From Oasisia sp. SBJ-2009 (Eukaryota > Annelida > Polychaeta > Sabellida > Siboglinidae): DNA of 64,000 nucleotides. A program made the translations under genes and the position numbers. A model generated the notes under the pieces. The model was not told where the DNA came from and searched no databases. It saw only the letters and a list, made by a program, of their open reading frames with translations. The stretch lies in contig OZ024861.1 in the NCBI GenBank assembly GCA_964017155.1, forward strand, positions 20,037,213 to 20,101,212, written 5' to 3'. Positions 52,901-64,000 of the stretch are shown here, one piece after another. Numbering within the stretch: position 1 is the stretch's first letter; every line of letters begins with the position of its first letter.

Positions 52901-55900
52901 CACTACTTAACGCATCCATCCAACTGCCTCTACATAAAGCATCCAGCCAACTACACCTATTTAATGCATCAATTTGTTCACCTCTACTTAATATATCCAT
53001 CATCCAACCACCAATACTTAGCGCATCCATCCAACCACCCCTACCTAGCGAATCGATCCAACCACACCTTATCAACGCATCCAACCAACCACCCCTACTT
53101 AACGCATCCATTCAACCACCCGTATATAAAGCATCCATTCAACCACCCCTACTTAACGCATCCGTCCAACCACTCCTACTTAATGCATCCATCCAATCAC
53201 CCCTACTTAACGCATCCATCCATCCACCTCTTCTTAGCGCATCCATCCAACAACCCCTAATTAACGCATCCATCCAACCACCCCTACTTAACGCATCCAT
53301 CCAAACACCCCTACTTAGCGCTTCCATCCAATCACCCCTACTTAGCGCATCAATCCAACCACCCCTAATTAACGCATCCATTCAACCTCCCTTACTTGAC
53401 CCATCCATCCAACCACCCCTACATAACGAAACCATTCAACCACCCCTACATAACGCATCAGTCCAACCACCCCTACTTAACGCATCCATCCAAACACCCC
53501 TACTTAGCGCTTCCATCCAACCACCCCTACTTAACGCATCAATCCAACCACCCCTAATTAACGCATTCATTCAACCGCCCGTATATAAAGCATCCATCCA
53601 ACCACCCCTAAATAGCGCATCCATCCATCCACCCCTACATGACTTATCAATCCAACCACTCCTACTTAATGCATCCATCCAATCACCCTTACTTAGCACA
53701 TCCATCCAACCACCTCTGCTTAACGCATCCATCCAACCACCGCTATTTAGCGTATCCATTAAACCACCCCTACTTAACGCATCCAACCTACCACCCCTAC
53801 TTAGCGCATCAATTCAACCACCCCTAATTAACGCATCCATTCAACCTCCCTTACTTGACGCATCCATCCAACCACCCCTACATAACGAATCCATTCATCC
53901 ACCCCTACTTAACGCATCAGTCCAACCACCCCTATTTAACGTATCCATCCAACCACCCCTAATTAATGCATAAGTCCAACCACCCTTACTTTTCTTAACA
54001 CATCCATCCATCCACCACTACTTAACGCATCCATCCAACCACCCCTACTTAACGCATCCATCTAACCACACCTATTTAATGCATCCATCTATTCACCTCA
54101 ACTTAATATATCCATCCAACCACCCCTACCTAGCGCATCCATCCAGCCACCCCTACTTAGCGAATCCATCCAACAAACCCTACTTATCGCATCCAACCAA
54201 CCACCCCTACTTAACGCATCCATCCATTCTCTTCTACTGAATGCATCCAAGCATTCACCTCTACTTATCGCATCCATCCAACCACCCCTACATAACGCAT
54301 CAATTCAACCACCCCTACATAACGCATCCATTCAACAACCCATATTTAACGTATCCATCCAACCACCCCTACTTAACGCATCCATTCAACCACCCGTATA
54401 TAAAGCATTCATCCAACCACCCCTACTTAACGCATCCATTCAACCATTCCTGCTTAACGCATCAATCCAACCACCCCTACTTAACGCATCCATCCAATCA
54501 CCCCTACTTAACGCATCCATCCAACCACTCCTACTTATCGCATACATACACCCACCACGACTTAACGAATCAATCCATTCTCCTCTACTGAATGCATCCA
54601 ACCATTCATCTCTACTTAACCTATCCATCCAACCACCCCTACTTAACGCATCCATCCAACCAAGCCTACTTAATGCATCCATCTATTCACCTCTACTTAA
54701 TGTATTAATCCAACCACCACTACTTAGCCCATTCGTCCAACCACCCCTACTTAGCGAATCCATCCAACCACCCCTAATTAACGCATCCAACCATCCACCC
54801 CTACTTAGCGCATCCATTGAACCACCCGTATATACAGCATCCATCCAACCACCCCTACTTAACGCATCCAAACAACCACCCCTACTTAACGCATCCATCC
54901 AACCACCCCTACTTAACGCATCCATCCAACCACCCCTACTGAACGTGTCAATCCAACCACTCCTACTTAATGCATCTATCCAATCATCCCTACATAACGC
55001 ATCCATCCAACCACCTCTACTTAACGCATCCATCCAACCACCCCTAATTAAAGCATCCATCCAACCACCCCTACTTAACGCATCCATCCAATCACCCCTA
55101 CTTAGCGCTTCCATCCAACCACCCCTACTTAATGCATCCATCCATTCACCTCTACTGAATGCATCCATCCATTCACCTCTACTTCACGCATCCATACAAC
55201 CACCCCTACTTATTGCATCCATCCAACCACCCCTACTTAACGCATCCATCCAACCACCCCTACTTAACGCATCCATGCAACAACCCCTGCTTAACGCATC
55301 CATCCAAACACCCCTACTTAACGCATCCATCCAACCACCCCTACTTAACGTAACAATCCAACCACTCCTACTTAATGCATCCATCCAGTCACCCCTACTT
55401 AACGCATCCATGCAACCACCTCTACATGACGCATCCATTCAACCACGCATAATTAACGCATCCATCCAACAACCCCTACTTAACGCATCCATCCAAACAC
55501 CCCTACTTAACGCATCCATCCAACCACCCCTACTTAACGCATCAATCCAACCACCCCTAATTAACGCATCCATTCAATCACCCTTACTTAATGCATCCAT
55601 CCAACCAACCCTACATAACGCTTCCATCCAACCACCCCTACTTAACGCATCCATCCAACCACCGCTATTTAACGTATCCATCCAACTACCCCTACTTAAC
55701 GCATCCATCCAACCACTCCTACTTATCGCATCCATCCAACCACCCCTACTTAACGCATCCATCCAACCACCCCTACTTAACTTAACAATCCAACCACTCC
55801 TACTTAATGCATCCATCCAGTCACCCCTACTTAACGCATCCATCCAACCACCTCTACCTGACGCATCCATCCAACCACGCATAATTAACGCATCCATCCA

Positions 55901-55993
55901 ACCACCCCTACTTACCGCATCCATCCAACCTCTCCTACTTAACGCATCCATCCAAACATGCCTACTTAGCGCTTCCATCCAACCACCCCTACT
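49985..55993 (-). repeat. Second copy of the 7.6-kb super-repeat, one 1,601-bp unit shorter
   Basis: 49,985 onwards matches 42,371 onwards at offset 7,614 up to about 53,220. 50,472-55,993 matches 44,459-49,980 at offset 6,013. The difference, 1,601, is one HOR unit: the first copy has three units and this one two (50,472-52,072, and 52,073-53,997 with the 324-bp insertion). This is copy-number change by unequal exchange between whole HORs. Substitutions are rare (for example CCGACC near 51,022). Confidence 0.9.
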
Positions 55994-57647
55994 TAACGCA
56001 TCCATCCAACCACCGCTATTTAACGTATCCATCCAACTACCCCTACTTAACGCATCCATCCAAACACCCCTACTTAACGCATCCATCCAACCACCCCTAC
56101 TTAACGCATCAATCCAACCACCCCTAATTAAAGCATCCATTCAATCACCCTTACTTAATGCATCCATCCAACCACCCCTACATAACGCTTCCATCCAACC
56201 ACCCCTACTTAACGCATCCATCCAACCACCGCTATTTAACGTATCCATCCAACTACCCCTATTTAACGCATCCATCCAACCACTCCTACTTATCGCATCC
56301 ATCCAACCACCCCTACTTAGTGCATCCGTCCATCCACCTATACTTAAAGCTTCCATCCATTCACCTTTACTGAATGCATCCAACCAACCACCGCTACTTA
56401 ACGTATCCATTCTACCACCCGTATATAAAGCATCCATACAACCACCCCTACTTAACGCATCCATTCAACCACTCCTACTTAACGCATCGATCCAACCACC
56501 CCTAATTAACGCATCCATTCAACCACCCTTACGTAACGCATCCATCCAACCACCCCTACATAAAGCATCCTTTCAACCAACCATACTTAGCGCATCCATC
56601 CAATCACCCCTATATAACATATCCATTCAACCACCACTACTTAGCGCATCCATCCAACCACCCCTACTTAACGCATCCATTCAAACACCCCTACTTATCG
56701 CATCCATCCAACCACCCCTAATTAAATGCATAAGTCCAACCACCCTTACTTTACTTAACGCATCCATCCAACCACCCCTACTTTACGCATCCATCCAATC
56801 ACCCCTATATAACGCATCCATTCAACCACCAATAATTAACGCATCCATCCAACCACCCCTACTTAACGCATCCTTTCAACCACCCGTATATACAGCATCC
56901 ATCCAACCACCCCTATTTAATGCATCCATCCAACGACCGCTACTTAGCGTATCAATCCAACCACTCCTACTTAATGCATTAATCCAATCACCCCTACTTC
57001 ACGCATTCATCCAACTACCTCTACATAACGCATCCATCCAAACACCCCTACTTAACGCCATCCATCCAAACACCCCTACTTAACGCATCCATCCAAACAC
57101 CCCTACTTAACGCATCAAACCAACCACCCCTAATTTACGCATCCATTCAACCACACTTACGTAACGCATCCATCCAAACACCCCTATAAAACGCATCCTT
57201 TCAACCGTCCCTTCTTAACGCATCCATCCAACCACCCCTATAACGCATCAATTCAACCACCCCTACTTAACGTATCCATTCAACAACCCCTATTTGACGT
57301 ATCCATCCAACCACCACTACTTATCGCATCCATCCAAACACCCCTACTTAGCGCATCCATCCAACCACCCCTACCTAACGCATCAATCCAACCACCCCTG
57401 ATTAACGCAACCATTCAATCACCCTTTCCTAATGCATCCATCCAACCAACCCTACATAACGCATCCATCCAACTACACCTACTTAACGCATCCATCCAAC
57501 AACCCCTACTTAACGCATCCATCCAAACACCCCTACTTAACGCATACATCCAACCACCCCTACTTAACGCATTAATCCAACCACCCCTAATGAACGCATC
57601 CATTCAATCACCCTTACTTAATGCATCCATCCAACCACCCCTACATA
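55994..57647 (-). repeat. Right end of core super-repeat (matches 35.86-37.48 kb)
   Basis: Matches 35,858-37,480 at offset about 20,140-20,167. The one-monomer change (27 bp) comes from an extra CTACATAACGC unit near 56,180. It includes the longer TTAAATGCATAAG form of the 32-bp variant (56,722-56,760, as at 36,555-36,592) and a shortened GCCATCC unit near 57,057 and 36,890. The homology ends near 57,647. Confidence 0.86.
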
Positions 57648-57894
57648 ACGCATCCATCCAACCACCCCTACTTAACGTAGCAATCCAACCACTCCTACTT
57701 AATGCATCCATCCAGTCACCCCTACTTAACGCATTCATCCAACCACCTCTACATGACGCATCCATCCAACCACGCATAATTAAAGCATCCATCCAACCAC
57801 CCCTTCTTAACGCATCCATCCAACAATCCCTACTTAGCGCATCCATCCAAACACCCCTACTTAGCGCATCCATCCAACCACCCCTACTTAACGC

Positions 57895-60800
57895 ATCAAT
57901 CCAACCACCCCTAATTAACGCATCCATTCAATCACCATTACTTAATGCATCCATCCAACCACCCCTACATAACGCATCCATCCAACCACCCCTACATAAC
58001 GTAACAATCCAACAACTCCTACTTAATGCATCCATCCAGTCACCCCTACTTAACGCATCCATCCAACCACCTCTACATGACGCATCCATCCAACCACGCA
58101 TAATTAACGCTTCCATCCAACCACCCCTAATTACCGCATCCATCCAACCACCCCTACATAACGCTTCCATCCAACCACCCCTACTTAACGCATCCATCCA
58201 ACCACCGCTATTTAACGTATCCATCCAACTACCCCTACTTAACGCATCCATCCAACCACCCCTACTTAACGCATCCATTCAATCACCCCTACTTAACGTA
58301 TCCATCCAACCACCCCTACTTATCGCATCCATCCAACCACCCCTACTTAACGCATCCATCAAACCACCCCTAACTAAATGCATAAGTCCAACCACCCTTA
58401 CATTACTTAACGCATCCATCCAACCACCCCTACTTAAAGCATCCATTCAACCAACCCTACTTAACGCATCCATCCAATCACCCCTACTTAACGCATTCTT
58501 TCAACCACCCGTATATACAGCATCCATCCAACCACCCCTACTTAACGTATCAATCCAACCACTCCTACTTAATGCATTAATCCAATCACCCCTACTTAAC
58601 CCATTCATCCAACTACCTCTACATAACGCATCCATCCAAACACCCCTACTTAACGCATCCATCCAAACACCCCTACTTAGTGCTTCCATCCAAACACCCC
58701 TACTTAACGCATCAATCCAACCACCCCTAATTAACGCATCCATTCAACCGCCCGTATATATAGCATCCATCCAACCACCCCTAAATAGCGCATCCATCCA
58801 TCCACCCTTACATAACGTATCAATCCAACCACCTGTACTTAACGCATCCATCCAACCACCCCTAATTAACGCATCCATCCAACCACCCCTACTTAGGGAA
58901 TCCATCCAAACACCCCTACTTAGCGCTTCCATCCAACCACCCCTACTTAGCGCATCAATCCAACCACCCCTAACTAACGCATCCATTCAACCACCCTTAC
59001 TTAACGCATCCATCCAACCACCGCTATTTAGCGTATCCATCCAACCACCCCTACTTAACGCATCCAACCAACAATCCCTACTTAACGCATCCATCCAACC
59101 ACTCCTACTTATCGCATCCATCCAACCACCCCTACTTAGTGCATCCATCCATTCACATCTACTTAAAGCATCCATCCATTCACCTCTACTGAATGCATCC
59201 ACCATTCACCCTACTTAAGGCATCCATCCAACCACCCCTAATTAATGCATCAGTCCAACCACCTTTACTTTATTTGACGCATCCATCCAACCACTCCTAC
59301 TTATCGCATCCATCCAACCACCCCTACTTTGTGCATCCATCCATTCACATCTACTTAAAGCATCCATCCATTCACCTCTACTGAATGCATCCACCATTCA
59401 CCCTACTTAACGCATCCATCCAACCACCCCTAATTAATGCATCAGTCCAACCACCCTTACTTTATTTAACGCATCAATCCAACCACCCCTAATTAACGCA
59501 TCCATTCAATCACCCTTACTTAATGCATCCATCCAACCACCCCTACATAACGCATCCATCCAACCACCCCTACTTAACGTAACAATCCAACAACTCCTAC
59601 TTAATGCATCCATCCAGTCACCCCTACTTAACGCATCCATCCAACCACCTCTACATGACGCATCCATCCAACCACGCATAATTAACGCTTCCATTAAACC
59701 ACCCCTACTTACCGCATCATTCCAACCTCTCCTACTTAACGCATACATCCAAACACCCCTACTTAGCGCTTCCATCCAACCACCCCTACTTAACGCATCC
59801 ATCCAACCACCGCTATTTAACGTATCCATCCAACTACCCCTACTTAACGCATCCATCCAAACACCCCTACTTAACGCATCCATCCAACCACCCCTACTTA
59901 ACGCATCAATCCAACCACCCCTAATTAACGCATCCATTCAATCACCCTTACTTAATGCATCCATCCAACCACCCCTACATAACGCTTCCATCCAACCACC
60001 CCTACTTAACGCATCCATCCAACCACCGCTATTTAACGTATCCATCCAACTACCCCTACTTAGCGCATCCATCCAACCACCCCTACTTAACGCATCCATT
60101 CAAACACCCCTACTTAACGTATCCATCCAACCACCCCTACTTATCGCATCCATCCAACCACCCCTACTTAACGCATCCATCAAACCACCCCTAACTAAAT
60201 GCATAAGTCCAACCACCCTTACTTTACTTAACGCATCCATCCAACCACCCCTACTTAAAGCATCCATTCAACCAACCCTACTTAACGCATCCATCCAATC
60301 ACCCCTACTTAACGCTTCCTTTCAACCACCCGTATATACAGCATCCATCCAACCACCCCTACTTAATGCATCCATCCAACCACCCCTACTTAACGTATCA
60401 ATCCAACCACTCCTACTTAATGCATTAATCCAATCACCCCTACTTAACGCATTCATCCAACTACCTCTACATAGCGCATCCATCCAACCACCCCTACTTA
60501 ACGCATTCATCCAAACACCCCTACTTAGTGCTTCCATCCAAACACCCCTACTTAACGCATCAATCCAACCACCCCTAATTAACGCATCCATTCAACCACC
60601 CTTACTTAACGCATCCATCTAACCACCCCTACTTAGCGAATCCAACCATCCACCCCTACTTAACGCATCCATTCAACCGCCCGTATATATAGCATCCATC
60701 CAACCACCCCTAAATAGCGCATCCATCCATCCACCCTTACATAACGTATCAATCCAACCATCCTACTTACTGCATCCATCCAATCACCCCTACTTAGCAC

Positions 60801-60980
60801 ATCCATCCAACCACCTGTACTTAACGCATCCATCCAACCACCCGTAATTAACGCATCCATTCAACCACCCTTACTTAACGCATCCATCCAACCACCGCTA
60901 TTTAGCGTATCCATCCAACCACCCCTACTTAGCGCATCCAACCAACAATCCCTACTTAACGCATCCATCCAACCACTCCT
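57895..60980 (-). repeat. 1.6-1.9-kb duplicated block
   Basis: 57,895-59,472 and 59,473-60,980 are related. The offset is 1,578 at the GTAACAATCC landmark (58,001 and 59,579). It is 1,821 at the CTAACTAAATGC landmark (58,371 and 60,192), after nine added monomers (243 bp). It is about 1,929 at CCCGTATATATAGC (58,751 and 60,680), after roughly four more. Substitutions are more frequent than in the core, so this is an intermediate-age duplication. Confidence 0.78.
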
Positions 60981-61000
60981 ACACATATATATATAACCCA
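60978..61000. repeat. TA-rich microsatellite at a subfamily boundary
   Basis: The array reads CACTCCTAC then ACATATATATATAACCC. This interrupts the monomer series at the point where the core-type family gives way to the edge subfamily. A shorter ACATATATATAACGC occurs inside an otherwise normal monomer at about 62,443-62,457, before the same downstream sequence. The switch is therefore a truncated unit joined to an expanded (TA)n monomer. Confidence 0.8.
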
Positions 61001-62457
61001 TCCATCCAACCATCCCTACATAGCGCATCCTTTCAACCAGCCCTACTTAACGCATCCATCCAACCACCACTACGTAACGCATCCATCCAACAACCCTTAA
61101 TTAATGCATCCATCAATTCACCTCTACTTAATACATCCATCTATTCTCCTCTACTTAACGAATCCATCCAGCCACCTCTACATAACGTATCCACCCATTC
61201 ACCTCTACTTAACCCATCCGTCCAACCACCCCTACTTAACGCAACCATTCAACCACCCCTACTTAACATATCCATCCAACCACCTCTACTTAACGCATCC
61301 ATCCAACAACCCCTACTTAATGCTTCCATCCATTCACCTCAACTTAACGCATCCATCCTACAACACCTACTTAACGCATCCATCCATTCACATCCATCCA
61401 ACTACCACTACTTAATGCACCCATCCAATCCCCTCTACTTAATACATCCATCCATTCTCCTCTACTTAACGAATCCATCCAACCACCTCTACATAACGTA
61501 TCCACCCATTCACCTCTACTTAACGCATCCGTCCAACCACCCCTACTTAACGCAACCATTCAACCACCCCTACTTAACATATCCTTCCAACCACCTCTAT
61601 TTAACGCATTCATCCAACAACCCCTACATAATGCATCCATCCAACCACACCTACTTAACGCTTCCATCCATTCACATCCATCCAACTACCACTACTTAAT
61701 GCATCCATCCAATCACCTCTACTTAATACATCCATCGAACTACCCCTATTTTACGCCTCCATCGAACCACCCCTACATAACGCATCCATCAAACTTCCCC
61801 TAATTAATGCTTCCATCCATTCACCTCAACTTAATGCATCAATCCAACCACCACTGTGTAACGCATCCGTCCAACAACCTCTAATTAATGCATCCATCAA
61901 TTCACCTCTACTTAGTATATCCATCCATTCACCTCTACTTAGCGAATCCATCCAACCACCTCTTCATATCGTATCCATCCATTCATCTCTACTTAACGCA
62001 TCTATCCAACCAGCCCTACATACCGTATCCCTCCAACCACCCATATTTAACGCATCAATTCAAACACCGTACTTAAAGCATCCATCCAACAACCCCTACA
62101 TAATGCGTCCATTCAACCACCCCTTCTTATCGCATCCATACAACCACCTCTACTTATCCCATCCATTCAACCACCCGTACTTAACGCATCCATCCAATAA
62201 CCCCTACTTAACGTGTCCATCCAACCACCCGTACTTAACGTATCTATCCAACCACTACTACTTAATGCACCCATTCAATCACCCCTTCTTAACGTATCAA
62301 TCCAACCACTCCTACTTAATGCATCCATCCAACCACACCTACATTACGCATTAATCCAACCACCCTTAATTAACGCATCCATTCAAACATACTTACTTAG
62401 CGCATCCATCCATCCAACCCTACATAACGCATCCATTCAACCACATATATATAACGC
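61001..62457 (-). repeat. Edge-subfamily HOR of about 1.46 kb, copy 1
   Basis: Matches 62,459 onwards. The offset is 1,458 (54 monomers) at TCCCTACATAGC (61,013 and 62,471). It is 1,485 (55 monomers) by 61,104, and 1,444 at the AATGCATCCATCAATTCACC unit (61,887 and 63,331). It is enriched in CATTCACCTCTAC and CTTAATGCATCC monomers, which are the GAGGTGAAT and GCATTAAG types on the G-rich strand. Confidence 0.83.
61104..61700 (-). repeat. 311-bp HOR, two tandem units
   Basis: Blocks starting at 61,104 and 61,415 are near copies (offset 311, 11.5 monomers). Each contains TTCTCCTCTACTTAACG, CCACCCATTCACC, CTTAACATATCC and a compressed CATTCACATCCATCCAACTA unit that breaks the monomer phase. The same pair recurs at 62,589 and 62,900, so the doublet is older than the 1.46-kb duplication. 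Confidence 0.8.
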
Positions 62458-63920
62458 ATCCATCCAACCATCCCTACATAGCGCATCCTTTCAACCAGCC
62501 CTACTTAACGCATCCATCCAACCACCCCTACTTAATGCATCCATCCAACCACCACTACGTAACGCATCCATCCAACAACCCTTAATTAATGCATCCATCA
62601 ATTCACCTCTACTTAATACATCCATCCATTCTCCTCTACTTAACGAATCCATCCAACCACCTCTACATAACGTATCCACCCATTCACCTCTACTTAACGC
62701 ATCCGTCCAACCACCCCTACTTAACGCAACCATTCAACCACCCCTACTTAACATATCCATCCAACCACCTCTACTTAACGCATCCATCCAACAACCCCTA
62801 CTTAATGTTTCCATCCATTCACCTCAACTTAACTCATCCATCCAACCACACCTACTTAACGCATCCATCCATTCACATCCATCCAACTACCACTACTTAA
62901 TGCACCCATCCAATCCCCTCTACTTAATACATCCATCCATTCTCCTCTACTTAACGAATCCATCCAACCACCTCTACATAACGTATCCACCCATTCACCT
63001 CTACTTAACGCATCCGTCCAACCACCCCTACTTAACGCAACCATTCAACCACCCCTACTTAACATATCCATCCAACCACCTCTACTTAACGCATCCATCC
63101 AACAACCCCTACTTAATGATTCCATCCATTCACCCCTACTTTACGCCTCCATCCAACCACCCCTACATAACGCATCCATCCAACCTCCACTACTTAATGC
63201 TTCCATCCATTCACCTCAACTTAATGCATCCATCCAACCACCCCTACGTAACGCATCCATCCAACCATCCCTACTTAATGCATCCATCCAACCACCCCTG
63301 TGTAACGCATCCATTCAACAACCCCTAATTAATGCATCCATCAATTCACCTCTACTTAGTATATCCATCCATTCACCTCTACTAAGCGAATCCATCCAAC
63401 CACCTCTTCATATCGTATCCATCCATTCATCTCTACTTAACGCATCTATCCAACCAGCCCTACATACCGTATACCTCCAACCACCCATATTTAACGCATC
63501 AATTCAAACACCCGTACTTAAAGCATCCATCCAACCACCCCTAAATAACGCGTCCATTCAACTACCCCTACTTACCGCATCCATTCAACCACCCCTACAT
63601 AACGCATCCAGTCAACCACACCTACTTAATGCATCCATCAAACCACACATACTTATAACACCCATCCAACCACCCCTAATTAAAGCATCCATTCAACCAC
63701 CCCTATTTAACGTATCCATCGAACCACCCCTTCTTAGCACATCCATCCAAACACCCCTACTTAACGCATACATCCAACCACCCATACTTAATGCTTCCAC
63801 CTATTCACCTCTACTTAATGCATCTATCCAACCATCCCTACCTAACGCATCCATCCAACCTCCCCTACTTAATGTTTCCATCCATTCACCTCAACTTTAT
63901 GCATCCATCCAACCACCCCT
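62458..63920 (-). repeat. Edge-subfamily HOR of about 1.46 kb, copy 2
   Basis: Second copy, with about one extra monomer early and net losses later. The remaining bases to 64,000 are further edge-type monomers. The window ends inside the array, so the true boundary of the satellite is not seen. Confidence 0.8.
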
Positions 63921-64000
63921 AATTAGCGCATCCATCCATTCACCTCTACGTACAACATCCAACAACCACCACTACATAACGCATCCATTCAACCACCCAT

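Larger units (their letters stand above)
25220..64000 (-). repeat. 27-bp satellite array, right arm (inverted orientation)
   Basis: The same 27-bp family in reverse complement; 26045-26071 is a clean copy (starts AACCACCCCTAC, ends CGCATCCATCC). It runs to the window end without interruption. The variants are the reverse complements of those in the left arm: CCCGTATATAAAGC, CATTCACCTCTAC, CCTAATTAACGC and CTCCTACTTATCGC. The arm has a diverged zone (25.2-31 kb), a homogenised core (31.9-57.6 kb), a moderately homogenised zone (57.6-61 kb) and an edge subfamily (61-64 kb). No gene-like or transposon-like sequence breaks the array. Confidence 0.97.

Noticed and set aside
3401..57647. Near-identical duplications treated as certain biology
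   Set aside because: Repeats of 1.6-8 kb at over 99.5% identity are also what a mis-traversed assembly graph would give. I report them as present in the sequence, but their copy number in the genome is unverified.
57590..59218. 542-codon open frame as a gene
   Set aside because: Same periodic satellite reading. It ends at the shortened ACCATTCACCCTA monomer, as several other runs do.
62213..63328. 371-codon open frame that switches from one periodic peptide to another
   Set aside because: The switch in peptide pattern is caused by the compressed CATTCACATCCATCC unit shifting the frame between two open monomer frames. It is not a domain fusion.
1..64000. CRISPR array
   Set aside because: 27-bp repeats are near CRISPR size, but there are no spacers: units abut directly, variation is graded, and no cas genes are present.
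1..64000. Telomeric repeat
   Set aside because: The strand is G-rich, but the 27-bp unit contains no TTAGGG- or TTTAGGG-like tandem hexamer or heptamer and carries HOR structure.
1..64000. CENP-B box or other known centromere protein motif
   Set aside because: I looked for a TTCG-N-CGGG-type box and saw no consistent match in the monomers; the TTCG near 22,260 is an isolated GTTC expansion.
1..64000. Species or named satellite family assignment
   Set aside because: I do not recognise the monomer. A repeat-database search would be needed, and guessing would not be supported.

Overview
The whole 64 kb window is satellite DNA: one 27-bp tandem repeat family filling it end to end (about 2,370 monomers by length), with no unique sequence, recognisable gene, RNA gene, transposon, CRISPR array or origin. 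A canonical monomer lies at 1190-1216. It begins GGATGGATGCG, has TTAAGTA in the middle and ends GGGGTGGTT. The reverse-complement form is seen, for example, at 26045-26071. This looks like a large eukaryotic satellite or minisatellite block (heterochromatic, pericentromeric or subtelomeric type). Nothing here identifies the species, and I do not recognise the family.

Layout. From 1 to about 25,219 all monomers have the G-rich strand on +. At 25,217-25,220 the orientation flips within one monomer, with no spacer, and from there to 64,000 the C-rich strand is on +. The left arm has a 1,809-bp tandem duplication (about 140-3,757), then an almost identical 8.3-kb tandem duplication (about 3,401-11,774 and 11,775-20,093) that itself contains 2.0-2.2-kb, 780-bp, 327-bp and 297-bp higher-order repeats (HORs). 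A more diverged zone follows (20.1-25.2 kb) with 216-, 648- and 545-bp duplications. The right arm starts with a diverged zone (25.2-31 kb). A highly homogenised core (about 31.9-57.6 kb) follows, with nested periods of 921, 1,542, 1,601/1,925, 6,013/7,614, 14,126 and about 20,150 bp. After it come a looser duplicated block (57.9-61.0 kb) and a distinct subfamily at the right edge (61-64 kb), marked by a TA-rich switch point near 60,981.

Coding potential. Because 27 is divisible by 3, three of the six monomer frames have no stop codon, so open frames of tens to several hundred codons occur on both strands. They encode only 9-residue periodic peptides (MDALSRGGW, NHPYLTHPS, PPLLNASIQ), overlap each other, and begin and end at monomer variants. 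I call none of them as genes.

How the parts relate. The diverged blocks flanking the inversion share variant monomers in the same order but opposite orientation (23.56-25.01 kb against 28.64-30.26 kb; 20.97-21.66 kb against 27.07-27.87 kb). The two arms therefore derive from one HOR family by inverted duplication, followed by independent local amplification. Many duplication and indel sizes are exact multiples of 27 (54, 81, 216, 243, 297, 324, 648, 1,458, 1,485, 1,809), as expected from in-register unequal exchange. Distances and matches were read by eye. Boundaries are good to about one monomer unless stated.
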